Shown here: piece after piece, positions 48,881-60,588 of the stretch | Numbering within the stretch: the stretch's first letter is position 1 | Layout: the number at the start of each line of letters is the position of its first letter | Source of the DNA: Theocolax elegans | Taxonomy: Eukaryota > Arthropoda > Insecta > Hymenoptera > Cerocephalidae | Reading direction: 5' to 3' | Assembly: GCA_026168455.1 (NCBI GenBank) | Contig: CM047430.1 | Span: 70,285,044-70,349,043 of the forward strand | Length of the DNA: 64,000 bases | The notes under the pieces: generated by a model | The model's input: only the letters and a program-made list of their open reading frames with translations | What the model was told of the DNA's origin: nothing | Databases searched by the model: none | Program-made: the position numbers and the translations under genes

Positions 48881-49373
48881 TTGGTCCTTTTTCTTCTAAT
48901 TTCTGATGTACCAGGGGCTTTGCCGCATAAAAAATTCTTGGTCGACCTTTGACCATAACCGAATTAAGCTTTCGATTAGAGATTAATGTAAGCCAATTAT
49001 TTCGATTTCATCGAGCACGTCAATACACCGCGATTGGTATCGACGTAACCTTCATTTATTTAACGAGTTAAATCGTCCACAAATGACGATTACGATTATT
49101 CGAGCTCCGTTCGTATATAAATTAGTGTAATACTGTGGTGAACTTTGGTGGATTAGCGCTATAATAAACATTATGTCATTTAAACAATAAATAAAGTAAC
49201 AATATTTAGCCACTTTAAGCACGCATAAAAATATTCGGTAATATCTATTATCCTGTAATTATTTATATTATATGTAAGTCTACCCGTGTTATTAAAAGTC
49301 ACACAGAGTACCAATATAAAAAAAAGCTTTGACCAAATAGCCGCAAGATCGTTCGTACACGTAATATATACAT
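48881..49373. other. AT-rich intergenic DNA
   Basis: No gene or repeat seen. Confidence 0.5.
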
Positions 49374-49379
49374 ACATGC

Positions 49380-49410
<31 letters not shown>

Positions 49411-49425
49411 CATATACATATACAC
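49374..49425. repeat. (TA)n/(CATATA)n microsatellite
   Basis: TA run of about ten units flanked by TACATA/CATATA units. Confidence 0.95.
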
Positions 49426-49523
49426 AACGTAATTTAAATCTATTTATCAACGCAAAAGATTATGACGATTCACTCGTTTGACAAGTTGGATTAATGTATA
49501 GCCCTATCACACAGATAGCCGGG

Positions 49524-49550
49524 CGCGCGCGCACACACACACACACACGT
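49524..49550. repeat. (CG)n(CA)n microsatellite
   Basis: GCGCGCGC followed by about nine CA units. A second GC-alternating run lies at 49873-49884. Confidence 0.9.
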
Positions 49551-51480
49551 ACGCAGATCCGTTACAGGTTATTAATTTTACGAAATACATGCGGCGATTT
49601 CGACGCTATTAAAATTTCCATAATATCCGTACGCGCGGTAGGTGATTCTCGTTATTTGACACGAGGCGTACGCGGAAAATCCCCGTTTTTGCGTCCACAC
49701 AAAGCGCGCGGGACCAGCTTTATTAAAATAAAAAAAAAAAGAAATAAAAGAGTCGAGGGGGTAGGAAAAAAAAATTGTTGGACGAGTCGGCAATACAAGT
49801 CACACAGCAATCCGCTATAATGTTTCTAGTATGTATCGCGATATACACGGGAAAGGTTGAAATTATTATTTGCGCGCGCGCGCGAACCGACAAAAAAATC
49901 GTACCTATATGAGTGCAGAAGTATATACATATCTGAATGTATATAGGTGTATATATGTATAGTCGATTGAAAAATGCTGTTATGAGGTGTACACAAACAT
50001 TTTTCGGCATTAATGTTGATGAGTAAATATCGGTTTATCTTTCTTTTCATTTAATCTATCGATTAAATAGTGATGAGCCAGTAATAAAGCGATATTGTAT
50101 TCAACTAACTATAAATTAAGATAATAAGAATAGCCTGACGGGTGTTTGTTAATGTACGACGATTATATAGTATTACGAGAAGTCTGTAATAAGAAAAATC
50201 AAGTATTTACTATGTGTTCTAGGAGAACGTTTCTTTTCACCTTAGATTCACAGGAAACTTTAAAAATGTAATAATACATGTATACTGATCCATATATACA
50301 TTTTGCAAATCAGAAACTTCGAAAACTACCATAGCTTTCTAGTGAAGAAGATAAAAACGTGTAGTAAAAATTCAGCTACTGTTTATATTCTAAAATGCCA
50401 AGTGGAATCTTGATTGATCAAATTTTTCCAATGTTTCAACAAATGATCCAAATAAATATTTCATTATCATAATATTGTGGCGCACCAAAGCAAATACTTT
50501 AAAAGTGTTTCATGCATAAAAATTCGTTGTTTGTATAACTCTCGAATGAGGAAAATAATTAAAATCATTTATTATTTTTAAATTTTTACTTCGTCATTTG
50601 TATAACGAATCATATTTTTCAATTCCAATATTTCTAATTACAGGCTCTGAATAAATAATGTTAAATTGTCAGTATTGTCATTATTTCCCAATCAAGGGAC
50701 GCGCCTGCAATAATTACATTAATAACAAACGCAAATTATATTTAAATTCCGCTAAAAATGAGATGGAAAAAAAACGAATTTTAATTTCATTATTTTTAAA
50801 TTTGATTTATTTATTTATTACAATTTTATTTATATTATATATGAAAGAATTTTTATGGTTTCGGTAGCTAATATATGTATATATAATCTGCCTGTTACAG
50901 CTGTCGATCGAACTATTAAGAAATAGTTGTTTGGTCTACAATTTTTATAGTTATAACCTAACTATCTGGTATTCTGTTATAATAGCGAATGAAAATAGTT
51001 AATATTACCAATAAATATATTCTCGTAGAAATATATAATTCTTTTATTAAATTGAAATTGTTTTAATTAAAAAATAATTTCATCAATCGGCGTTGTGGTA
51101 ATATATGTAGAAAATTTGTCGATATGTGTATTTTTATATTGCAATACTTTATAATGTCAAAGTATTAAAAGAAAGGAAAAAGTATTTTCTTTTTTGTGAC
51201 GATATGATGATTATGATGCCTTTTACAGACTGCACAATTTTTTTTCTTCATTAAACATACATCTCGGAATATAAAAAATTTATACCTTCTAATTTAGGCT
51301 TGTTATGAGGGTTCTATACGAGTGTCGATCGCTTCATTATGTTTTCTTCGAACATGCAAAATAGCGTTTTCATGATTCAAGATGCACATTCAAGAATTTA
51401 AACCAACATATATTCACGATCAGATGAATTAATATCGTTGAATGATTTTGTTACATTTAATGAAATTTTCCCAAAATAGA
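49551..51480. other. Intergenic, mostly AT-rich
   Basis: No gene recognised. Bases 49550-49720 are more complex with CpG; the remainder to 51480 is AT-rich. Confidence 0.5.
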
Positions 51481-51492
51481 AGAAATTAATAA

Positions 51493-51709
51493 TAGAGGCC
51501 TACATTATGGCTCGGTCGGCTAGGGCATCGGGCTCGTAATCTGGAGGTTCCAGGTTCTATTCCCGACCCCGACCGATAGATACAACCACTACTGGGGAAT
51601 GTATTTTCAACAACTGCTTTCTTAACAAAGACATCGTATGACCTCCGTTGCTGATTATCACCGATTTGTGAGCATACAAAGAGCAACGTTAAAATAATCA
51701 AGAAAAAGG
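51493..51709 (+). mobile_element. tRNA-derived SINE with 12-bp target duplications
   Basis: The 5' part carries RNA polymerase III promoter words: an A-box-like TGGCTCGGTCGG (51508-51519, 11 of 12 to TRGCNNARYNGG) and a B-box-like GGTTCTATTCC (51553-51563), 45 bases apart as in tRNAs. An anticodon-loop-like CTCGTAA sits between G/U-rich arms. About 140 bases of non-tRNA body follow. Perfect 12-bp direct repeats AGAAATTAATAA flank it (51481-51492 and 51710-51721), as expected for LINE-mediated retroposition. It is not a functional tRNA gene because the stems are imperfect and no closed acceptor stem is seen. The minus-strand 83-codon frame over it is not a gene. Confidence 0.85.
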
Positions 51710-51721
51710 AGAAATTAATAA

Positions 51722-52320
51722 CTGCTTGTGAAACCAATAAATTAAATCGTACAGATTTAGTTAATCAATCTAGACAATAATGTATATGTATTTGCAGGCA
51801 TATATTTATAATAATAAGGAAATTAGTATCGACCACTGTACTAATAAAATGGAGCTAACTTTACAAAATATTTGCGACAATTGCAATATATGTATATATA
51901 TGTGGTTGGGAGATTTTGAACTATATCAATCTTTGGCTAAAACAACCATTCTTCCACTAAGGACAACCCAAATTTTTTCCGCGCCTTTTCAAAGAATAAC
52001 GATATCAAAAGGCTTGACGACGGTATACACTTGATGAAATTTGAAAAGAAAAGATATAGAAGGTAATCGAATAATGAATTGTCTTGTACGTTACAATCAA
52101 CATTGAATTGCAAGTCGATTTGGTAAGAGAGGAAAGCACTTGAGGATATGTGTGCAATTGAGTTGACGGGTATAAGGCATATCATACACGAAGCGATTTG
52201 GCATTGCCGAGCATAAGAAAGAGGCGGCAACATGAGGTACGTTCCTACGTAGCAGAAGAGGATAGAAGGGAAGGGAAGCGAAACGAAGGATGGAGGGATA
52301 AGAAGGCGCGCACGCGGAGA
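51722..52320. other. Intergenic, no gene seen
   Basis: AT-rich to about 52100 and purine-rich afterwards. No recognisable coding sequence. Confidence 0.45.
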
Positions 52321-52545
52321 GGGGAAGGTTGGGAACGGGGGGGGGAGGGGGAGGAGGGGGATATCGCGCCTGGCAGAGATATGGAACTCTTTTATTAAAC
52401 GAAAAATTGGAAACGCTGTTGTCGGAATGCAATATTTCGACGGATTCATTTGGTGGAAACATTTCTCCGCTGCGAAAAAAATTCAATCAAATTCAAAGGT
52501 GCGAGAGAAAGAGAGAGAGAAAGGGGGGGGGGAGAGAGAGGGTAT
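52321..52545. repeat. G-rich and GA-rich tracts
   Basis: G-runs at 52337-52362 and GGGG/GAGA at 52503-52545. Quadruplex-capable spacing is seen in the first tract. The overlapping minus-strand frames (129 and 170 codons) are Pro-rich translations of this DNA. Confidence 0.8.
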
Positions 52546-54105
52546 AAGGGAAGAGAAGATGCGCTGGGGAAAATTCTGACGCGCAAGACGTATAACCATG
52601 CGACGAGATAGACGCGCTCGCCGGTATACCATTTCGAGCGCGAAAAAAATACGATCCTGAGTAAAAAAAAAAGGTAGGTCTATATGGAATTTTAAAATAT
52701 GTCACGGGCTAGGATTTTTTATAACAAATAGAAAATTTACGTTCATATTATTTATCTTTCACGTAATACGTTCTCTGTTCACTCGATATGCACGGATGTA
52801 TACGCATATAAATATAAAAAATAGTGTAAACAAAAAAAGGAGCAACTGTCAAGAATAACAAGTGGAAAAGAGAAAGAGAGAAGTTTTGGAGACGAGTTGC
52901 CGAAAAAAAGGGAGGAAAAAGAAGCAACAATGCCGGTGTTGTATGGAGTTCGAAGGAAAAGGCTTGATGAAAATGTGACCCAGAATGAGGGAGGACCAAC
53001 GAAAAGGACGAGGAAGAACCATCGCTCCTCCTCGGGCTATTCCTCGAAGACAATAACTTTTTTATCACTAAGGTTTACGCATTCGCTTTCTTCTCCACTC
53101 TCATTTTTGGCCGAAGAAAATTCACCCAAGCCCTACTTTTGTACGGACGAGTCTCGTAGATTAATGCTCCGTGAGGAAACTGGTCGATCGAAAACTCGCC
53201 GTTTCAACGACCGAACTAGACACAGATCCTTCTCGCGAACTAAAAAATAAAGAAGAAAGCCCTACTCTTATTCCGTATCTTTCAAAATTTTTTTCTCTCC
53301 ATTCTTTATACTCTGATCGTTAGATGATGTTCTCGTAACGTACAATCCTTAGCAAAGATACAACGCGTGGAGCACTGAACATATAAAATTGAAATTAAAG
53401 CGATTATAACGAAGCTGCGGTACATACAGACGGAAGCAGGACAGTACGACTGGTTCGGTCTTCGACAAGAGGCTCGACAGCGTTCCTCGAAGGCAATGCC
53501 GTAGCGTCTTTACAAGGGTTGTAGAACATTTCCACTAAAATATAAAGTGGCTTTCGGGACTCACCTATGCATTTACCAAGGGACACGAAGTAAAGATAGA
53601 ACAAGGGGCGACCGAGGAGGGGAGGGGGATGTTCGATCGATCGACTCGTACGAGAGGGAAAGAAGGAACGAAAGAGGCAAAGCCTCCGCGTACGCATGTC
53701 TGTGTGTAGAACCGGTGTCCAGGGTATGATCGCTATACGAGAGGTAAGCGTAAAAGTGCAGGGCTCGCACCCCGTGGAGGGATAGCCGCAACCAGGGGTT
53801 CGGTTATGCCTGACCGACCGGCCCCGTTCGTCATATGGAACTATGCAAATGTATACAAGCAGTTTATAGTACGATGACTCGTAATACCAAACGATTACGC
53901 GAAGGATCACGAAGCATCGTTGTACTTGCCACGAGCCGTGGCTACCGCGCTCTTCCAATATATGTTTTCCACGAGGTGTTACCAACCAATTTCTCCTTTC
54001 TTTTTTCCTTTTTTAACAGTCACGTGCGGTTGGGTTGATAGCGTGACCCACTCCCGATGTAACAAAAAACAAAAAAAAACGAAAGAAATAAAGAAAACCA
54101 AGTTG

Positions 54106-54108
<3 letters not shown>
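52546..54108. other. Mixed intergenic DNA, no gene assigned
   Basis: Relatively complex sequence of moderate GC from 53400 to 53990, open for 193 codons on the minus strand (53404-53985). The translation resembles no family I know and has no splice or promoter context, so I leave it as unassigned. Confidence 0.4.

Positions 54109-54149
<41 letters not shown>
54109..54149. repeat. (GA)n microsatellite
   Basis: About 20 perfect GA units. Confidence 0.95.
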
Positions 54150-54151
<2 letters not shown>

Positions 54152-54636
54152 ACCGCGGTCAGTCCCGTCGTGTGAAAAGGTACGGGTAATCGAGCGTTAT
54201 AAAATTTCAGCATGGTTTATATATTTTCCGTCGCAGGTTTCCAGGGGCACAACGCGATACGTGTAGAAGATAACGAATAAACAACTGGCGTTGACGTCGG
54301 TAAAACAAACGTGAAACAACAACGTACAAAGTGCAATTCGCACTTAACTACGCGAACCAGTGTTATTCATGGTAATTAAATTGAAAAATCAGCGACCTCC
54401 GAGGCGTTAAGTTCCGTAAGATTCTGGCACGCAACGTTGTACGTTCTCACAGTCTCTGCGATAAAAATGCAATCAAAGTCGTTTCAAAGAGGTAATTAAT
54501 TAAGCGACGCCCTTTTTAATTTGGAGCTGTCGTCATCTCGAGCTCTTATCTCGAAGGCTGCATCGTGAGCGAAGAGGCTCGCGCCGGCACCGAACGCATG
54601 CGCGAACCCTCGGCTATGGCAATTTGAAAGGTGATT
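54150..54636. other. Complex intergenic DNA
   Basis: Moderate GC, CpG-containing, no recognisable gene. Confidence 0.45.
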
Positions 54637-54645
54637 CCCTCTCCC

Positions 54646-54680
<35 letters not shown>

Positions 54681-54681
54681 T
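54637..54681. repeat. (CT)n microsatellite
   Basis: CTCC-interrupted CT repeat, about 12 perfect units at the right end. Confidence 0.95.
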
Positions 54682-55334
54682 TCGCGTTTCTTTTTTCCAT
54701 CGCGAGGACGATAGCTCGACATCGAGGCAAGATTCTGGAATGACGTAATGAAATTGAACTCGTCCCGCTAAATTTAATATTAATTCGAAGACCGAGGTGT
54801 ATAATGTGCGAGGTATATAGCGATCACGTCGGAGAGCTAACGCTAAAGAGTCTAACCGGCTAGAAAACAAGTGTCAACTCTATTGCTGTCTTTATCCTCG
54901 TTTTTATTTTCTCTTACCGGGAAAAATGCGCAATAATGTTATCAACGATCGAGGGTCGCGTATCGACGAGCTAAGATGTACATTTAACATTTTAATTTAA
55001 CGTTGTGGCTTACGGAGTTCACTAAATCGAAGAAGATAAACTATATACGTGTTATTGAAATGTAATTACTAAACGTCGAAACGATGATTGAGAAGAATTA
55101 AAATTTCCCCGTGTAAAAATAAATGTCTGGCTGGTAACCGGTGAGCGACGTAAAATGCTATCAATGTTATTAAAGCTTGAAATTAAATGAGACTCAGCTT
55201 CAGCTTTTCTTTGGTGAAACCAAACTCAGTCTCTCTCCCTCTCTCTTTCGCTCTCTCTTTTATTCCCCTTTTTTACTCCTCATTAATTCCACAGGTTTTC
55301 TTGCAATTCAATACCGTACACCTTTTTTCGTTCT

Positions 55335-55337
<3 letters not shown>
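54682..55337. other. Intergenic, no gene seen
   Basis: CpG-containing to about 55000, then AT-rich. TC-rich from 55230. Confidence 0.45.

Positions 55338-55378
<41 letters not shown>
55338..55378. repeat. (TC)n microsatellite
   Basis: About 20 perfect TC units. Confidence 0.95.
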
Positions 55379-55380
<2 letters not shown>

Positions 55381-55485
55381 AATGAAAGTCTTGTAAATCA
55401 AAAGGCGCGCGAAGGAACCCGCGTTTACATTGATTTCGCATTGTAAACTCGTGCATAATAAAATCAAGGTAGTGGGGACAGAAAG

Positions 55486-55529
55486 CGAGAGAGAGGGAGG
55501 GAGAGAGAGCGAGAGAGAGAGAGAGAGAT
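55486..55529. repeat. (GA)n microsatellite
   Basis: GA repeat with GGGAGG interruption, 108 bases after the (TC)n run at 55338-55378. The two complementary tracts can pair as a hairpin. Confidence 0.9.
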
Positions 55530-56213
55530 GCCGTGTTTTCTTAAGCGGCTCGAGAATCTTTAAATTCAAGAATGACTCAGAAAGAGAGAGTAAGAGTTGG
55601 TCGTGGCTCAGCTCAGCAGTGTCCTTCGAGATTCGCACACGAAGCGCCGAGTGAGAGGTAAGACTCGATCCTTTTCTTACTCGCTCGTGCTCGACGTCCT
55701 TCCTCTCGCTCTAGCCGTACGGACCGACCGTGTTTAGTCCTGTGCCACCTCCCCACACGGGCTGTGCTCCTAATCGCGCCAGGATGTTTTTGCCCCTTGA
55801 AAATTTCGCCGTTGGCGCCGAGCCTCCTACTATCTTTTTTTATTGCCGATCTCCTACGCGACCGATTTTATTCATTTTTTTTTCCTTCTTTTCGCGTATT
55901 TATTTTTCTTTATTCTACCTTTTCACTCACTGGGATATTCGACGAACGAGAATTCTATTAATATTGGTTATTATTGTTATCTCGTTTATGCGACGTTTCT
56001 ATTGCTAATTTTTTACAATGTGGGTTATTACACGGTAATGGGAAAACTTTGAAGATTTTACGATGCTTCGAGTGACTCATTTACTACGCGATCGTTTTCA
56101 ATATTTTAATGAATTTTTGAACATTGATACCTTAAAATTAAAAACATAATAACTTAGTAATAAATTTGATAAGTATTCATTTACAATATCAGTCTTTTAA
56201 TATACATACGTAC

Positions 56214-56217
<4 letters not shown>
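55530..56217. other. Mixed intergenic DNA
   Basis: Complex to about 55830, then T-rich. No gene is recognised. Confidence 0.45.

Positions 56218-56258
<41 letters not shown>
56218..56258. repeat. (CA)n microsatellite
   Basis: About 20 CA units, the longest CA run of the window. Confidence 0.95.
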
Positions 56259-56259
<1 letters not shown>

Positions 56260-56444
56260 GCAAACACTTAGAATTGCGAAATATATAGACATAGATGGAA
56301 GTAGTATGCTTTAATAATTGTAGATCATGAGTTACGATTACGTTGTCGATGGAACCCAGTACTATATATGTATTCAATTTGTAGACAATTATATAATAAA
56401 GAAATTTTGTAGTATAGATTACAATACTAATATGCGGTATTATA

Positions 56445-56721
56445 CACGGAGAGAAATTTTGTATTAAAAATTATAAAATAATTTGTAAAAATTACAATAT
56501 TTTTTAGTAATTAAATCACAGAGTGAAAAACTAAGAAAAATTACTATAGTTTATATTAAAAGTTACAAAAATTATAGTAAATATTACAAGAATTATATAG
56601 TAAATTTTATTATAATCTATAGTAATTTTTACTTGAAACTATCGTAATTTTCCTAATTTGTCAGTCTGTGATTCATTTACTAGACACTATTGTAATTTTT
56701 AATCTAAACTTTTTCTCAGTG
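56445..56721. mobile_element. Palindromic MITE, TA-target type
   Basis: Starts CACGGAGAGAAATTTT and ends AAACTTTTTCTCAGTG (reverse complement CACTGAGAAAAAGTTT), flanked by TA on both sides (56443-56444 and 56722-56723). The inversion continues through the element: AATCACAGAGTGAAAAACTA on the left pairs with the complement of TAATTTGTCAGTCTGTGATT on the right. The whole 280-bp unit can therefore fold into one imperfect hairpin. There is no coding capacity. TA target and short ends fit Tc1/mariner-like non-autonomous elements. Confidence 0.8.
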
Positions 56722-56723
56722 TA

Positions 56724-57159
56724 GTAAATATAATTAAACTATACTACGATAAATATTATAATATGAGCTCCCATGAAAAAAATCTTATAATAATAACAGT
56801 AACTACTGATACGAATACCTGAATGTTAATTGTTTAAAATAATCATTAAATTATTAATATTATTGTTATGAAAAATTAAAATTTTTTCAGGTAAGCGTAG
56901 TTAAAATTTACAATACTTAGTAACATGAAAATTCGCAAAATAGAAAGAATAAAAATAAAAGTATCGAAACCGATAGGGGACAAGAAGGGGCGTTTAAAAA
57001 CCTGATAAAAAGAAATTCTCTGACCCTTTCTCCTCGTGGCGACGGTAAGTTTTACTGGTCCGACTTATTAGATTAATTAACGTAATCCTAATAGGATCTC
57101 ATCTTGAGTCACAATGCAAGCAGCTCGGAGGTTCTCTCCTGTGTATATATGCACCTGTA
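56724..57159. other. AT-rich intergenic DNA
   Basis: No gene. AT-rich to about 56980, then mixed. Confidence 0.5.
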
Positions 57160-57197
57160 TGTGTGCGTGTGCGTGTGTGTATATATATGTATATATT
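57160..57197. repeat. (TG)n(TA)n microsatellite
   Basis: GTGCGTGTGCGTGTGTGTAT passing into TATATA. Confidence 0.85.
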
Positions 57198-58260
57198 CCA
57201 CGCGGGCGTCAATAGTCACTCAAGGTACACGTGTTTCGTCCTCGCGTGCGCGCACACGTGGGGTCGGCGCTGTCTATTACCGACGAGATAACTTAAACAA
57301 TACCTTCCATTAACGGGTATACACTGTCTTCCTATTAATGGGCAAATTGTCTGCTAAGTCATTTAAATGGCTAAACTCGCTGCTTCGTCTTCGATATCTA
57401 TTGTCATAAGCGAAATCATCGAGTGACGGCTCAACCCGGTTCTCCCCCTTTCTCGTGGGATATCGAATTACGCAAACTTCCAAATTTCCAATTTGCCGAG
57501 ATCGGTTGTTCGATTACAGTTATTACTTTGGTCAATAATCACTGGACAGTAACATTTTATTTATAAATATTATATCCGACTGTAGTCGTGTATTCGTAAT
57601 TTCTAATTTTTTCATTAGTTCAATTGTTTCTTTAAATAGCTATATTACTTTGTTTAACGACACTTGTTGCAATAGAATCGCCAATGATAGATTAAACAAT
57701 TACTGATGATATTTCTTTTAGCTCTACAGAAACGGATATTCCCTTATTGTTGTTTTTACAAATTAATACGTATGATCACAATAAATTCTCATTTACTTTA
57801 TATGCAAATGTACAATTTCAAAAATGTATTTTTTTGTATCAACGTCTACGGGTTCCCTGAATATCCATTACACAAATTTCATTAAGTATCAAATCGGTCA
57901 AACCGCATAGTCAATCAACTTTTTACTCACGAGTCGTGAAAACTCTGGTCCAACATTGGCGGAAACTTATATACAGCCGGTGCGCGCCACGTGGTTCTTT
58001 CTGATCAATAGTCCATTTGTGCAAAACAATTAGAACGAAACCTCAAAGTGTACGTCTACTATCAAATCAAAAGATACTTCGTTAGCATGTAGAACATATG
58101 CTGAATCAATGAATAATCATAAATTCGATCAATTTTTTACTAACAGACGTACTCGAATTAACGAAAAAATAAAGAAAAGAAAAGTTTGATACATTATCTT
58201 TCCATTAATTTGGTTGTGTGGTTTAAAGAAATAAATACGATCGCGAGATAGGATCGAGGG
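57198..58260. other. Intergenic, no gene seen
   Basis: CpG-containing and complex at 57200-57500, AT-rich afterwards. Confidence 0.5.
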
Positions 58261-58560
58261 TTGAAATAATGAATGTATACACGATCGATCAAGTAGATCG
58301 CGAACGCGAAGAGATGCGCGAAGATGAATCCGCGACGGTTGCCGGCGGCAAACTGGACTCTAAAGTCTGGAGAGCCGCTGGCGGCTGGGCCACGAAAGTT
58401 AGCGAGTATGCGCGCTATCTCGCGCAAAGAGAGGGTTGCAGCGGGGCGCTTCGGTCCTGTGCCTCCCCCTTTGAACGCGCGCACCTTTTTCATTTCGGTT
58501 TTTACCTCGCCTATCGCAATTTTACTTTTATTTTATTTCGCTTGATCAATCTTTATTTCT
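58261..58560. other. CpG-rich patch, possible regulatory element or exon
   Basis: Isolated 300-base CpG-rich patch in AT-rich DNA, open on both strands for about 73 to 99 codons. No translation resembles a known family. The pattern fits a conserved regulatory element or a non-coding first exon, but no motif decides it. Confidence 0.3.
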
Positions 58561-58716
58561 AACTTATATCTACCCCCGGTTGGTCTTCAATCGACAATTA
58601 TACAATTTCCTAGTAGTTTTATCACTTTATTCGCAAATTGCGTTATTTAAGTGCCAATTAGCGATGTACGCGCGAGTTTAACAAATACTCTCAATACATA
58701 GATTTAGGTGTGATGT

Positions 58717-59223
58717 CCCTAGTAGAAATTTAAAACTAAGAACTAGGAATTAAAAATTGGTAGTAAATACCTTGTGACGAAACGCTTTTTCTCCCATTTT
58801 ACTAGCATTTATTAGAATGACCATAACCTCAAAATATTTAAATATTCTTTCCAGCTTTCCGGTAACAGTAAACTTCAAAATTTCTATAGTTTCGGATGGG
58901 TTTTTAACGTTTTCGTCTGATTTACAACTAATTTCTGTTCTATTCCCAGTATTTACGAAGATAAACGCTGTTTTATTAGATTTTTCAGTTGTCCATTTTT
59001 AATAGATATTTAATAGGACAGAACTAGACTCAACTGTAATCTATATTTACAAGCTCAAAAATGGGAGAAAAATAGGATTTTACATTAATAAATGGTCATA
59101 AAATGTGAGAAAAAGCGTTTTATCGATAGGAGAAAAATGGGCACATTTTTCGCCTATTTTTTGCCCATTCTATTCAAACAGTCTATTTAATACTTATTTA
59201 ATGGAATATGATTTCTACCAGGG
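58717..59223. mobile_element. Non-autonomous element with CCCTRGTAGAAAT ends
   Basis: Left end CCCTAGTAGAAATTT, right end ATTTCTACCAGGG (reverse complement CCCTGGTAGAAAT). Subterminal inverted segments also pair: AACGCTTTTTCTCCCATTTT on the left (58782-58801) with GAGAAAAAGCGTT on the right (59107-59119). No clear target duplication. Interior frames are AT-rich, longest 61 codons. A lone copy of the same terminus (CCCTGGTAGAAAT) occurs at 62316-62328. Confidence 0.65.
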
Positions 59224-59318
59224 GTATTGGATGTCAATTCAGTAGGAGTTCAAATAGAGATCATAGAACTCAACGCAGTCGTTTTAAAATTCATTCTTCT
59301 TCCAACACATGTAGGCTA

Positions 59319-59519
59319 CACTGAGGAACATATGATGTATTCAAAATGACTATATTTTGTAGTAACGCAAAGGTATACTTTAACTATCACAATTCTTTAT
59401 ACGATATAAGAATATGTGTTATAATTTTTCTAAAAATTACTACATAATATAATAAAAATGAAGACAGTCCTTACGTTACTAAAAAATATAAATATTTTTA
59501 ATACAACATTTTCTCAGTG
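59319..59519. mobile_element. Short MITE with CACTGAG ends
   Basis: Starts CACTGAGGAACATATG after TA and ends ACATTTTCTCAGTG (reverse complement CACTGAGAAAATGT), followed by TCATA. The termini match those of the 56445-56721 element, so both may belong to one family. The right TA is altered or the boundary is off by a base or two. Confidence 0.65.
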
Positions 59520-60359
59520 TCATAATACGTAAATTTACATTGATTATTCAACCAAAGTTTTGAAGTAAGTAAATAATTTTAATTTTTTTGTAATAGTCCT
59601 CAGTACTCATTAATTATTACGCATCGTTTTACATCAAATGAAAAATATGTGTGAATATAAAAAAATAAAACACTAATCAATTACGAATGTGTAAAAAAAT
59701 AGACAACAGACAATTCTATATTATCGATTTATTATAAATTTAAAAAGAAATCGTGGCCTACCGAGTAAAAAGTATAATAATAATTTAAAAAAAAAGCGTA
59801 AAATAAAAAGCTGTAAAAATATAATAAAAAAAAAATAATAAACCTGCTAAATTATTAACACGTGGAGTTGAATGCTGGTAGACAAGTATAAGAATAATGC
59901 ATGCCCAGTCGGGTATACCAGTGCCATCTAGCGAACCCAAGTAAACTACTTGAATGGAATGCATCGAGGGAAAAGTAAGTAGCGGAGCAAGCAACCACTG
60001 CTCGGATACTCGTTTTACTTACCGATAAGACAATCTTTATCGGTAATTTTTCAACGAAATCATCACCGTACATCAGCGTACACGTTAATTACAATTTTCG
60101 AAGGCTAATACAGCAACGACGTAAATCAATAATTTCATTACACCCAATAATAACAAATTTCGTTTTATTCAAACGATCGCTTGAACCGCGAATAAAAAAA
60201 AGAAAAGTTACACTTATAGTGCAATTCAAATGGAAGAAAATGCGTGGGGTAGGGGTAAATACCTTAAGAAGAGATGGTATACCGGGAAGAGGCAGGGAGA
60301 GGGAGTCATGAAAAGTAATAAAAAGAGAGGAAAAAGGTAAGGAAAATAGAGAGAACGAT
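59520..60359. other. AT-rich intergenic DNA
   Basis: No gene seen. A short more complex stretch lies at 59860-60080. Confidence 0.5.
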
Positions 60360-60486
60360 TAACGTCAGTTACGCTGACTCGTGCGACCGATGACGCGAGA
60401 GAGGGAAAAGGAGGGCTATACGAGGGAAAGGCGCAGGCGCACTCGTTGTACGCCACGCCCATCGCAAGCTCTCACGAGGAGGAGCG

Positions 60487-60520
60487 AATCGCGAGTCCGG
60501 TTAGAGAGTCACTCGCGATT
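60487..60520. repeat. Perfect 10-bp inverted repeat, 14-base loop
   Basis: AATCGCGAGT (60487-60496) and ACTCGCGATT (60511-60520) are exact reverse complements. Each arm carries the CpG word TCGCGA. Confidence 0.8.
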
Positions 60521-60580
60521 GGAGACTCTTTCACCTGCGCTCTCGCTGCCCCACTCCCCCTCTCTATTTATGCACCTGTG

Positions 60581-60588
60581 TGACGTCA
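60581..60588. promoter_or_regulatory. CRE-type palindrome TGACGTCA
   Basis: Exact consensus site for CREB/ATF bZIP factors, in the CpG-rich block and 2 bases after an E-box-like CACCTG. Function is inferred from motif only. Confidence 0.35.

Noticed and set aside
48518..48899. Overlapping 118 to 120-codon frames on both strands
   Set aside because: Both are low-complexity translations of GA, G-rich and C-rich tracts.
51505..51577. Functional tRNA gene (Thr-CGU-like anticodon loop)
   Set aside because: A and B boxes are present, but the anticodon stem relies on G-U pairs, no proper acceptor stem closes, and 12-bp target duplications with a long body show a SINE.
53404..53985. 193-codon minus-strand open frame
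   Set aside because: No known motif and no promoter or splice context. A rough random-sequence estimate gives about 0.5 frames of this length in 128 kb of two-strand sequence, so the length is not evidence.
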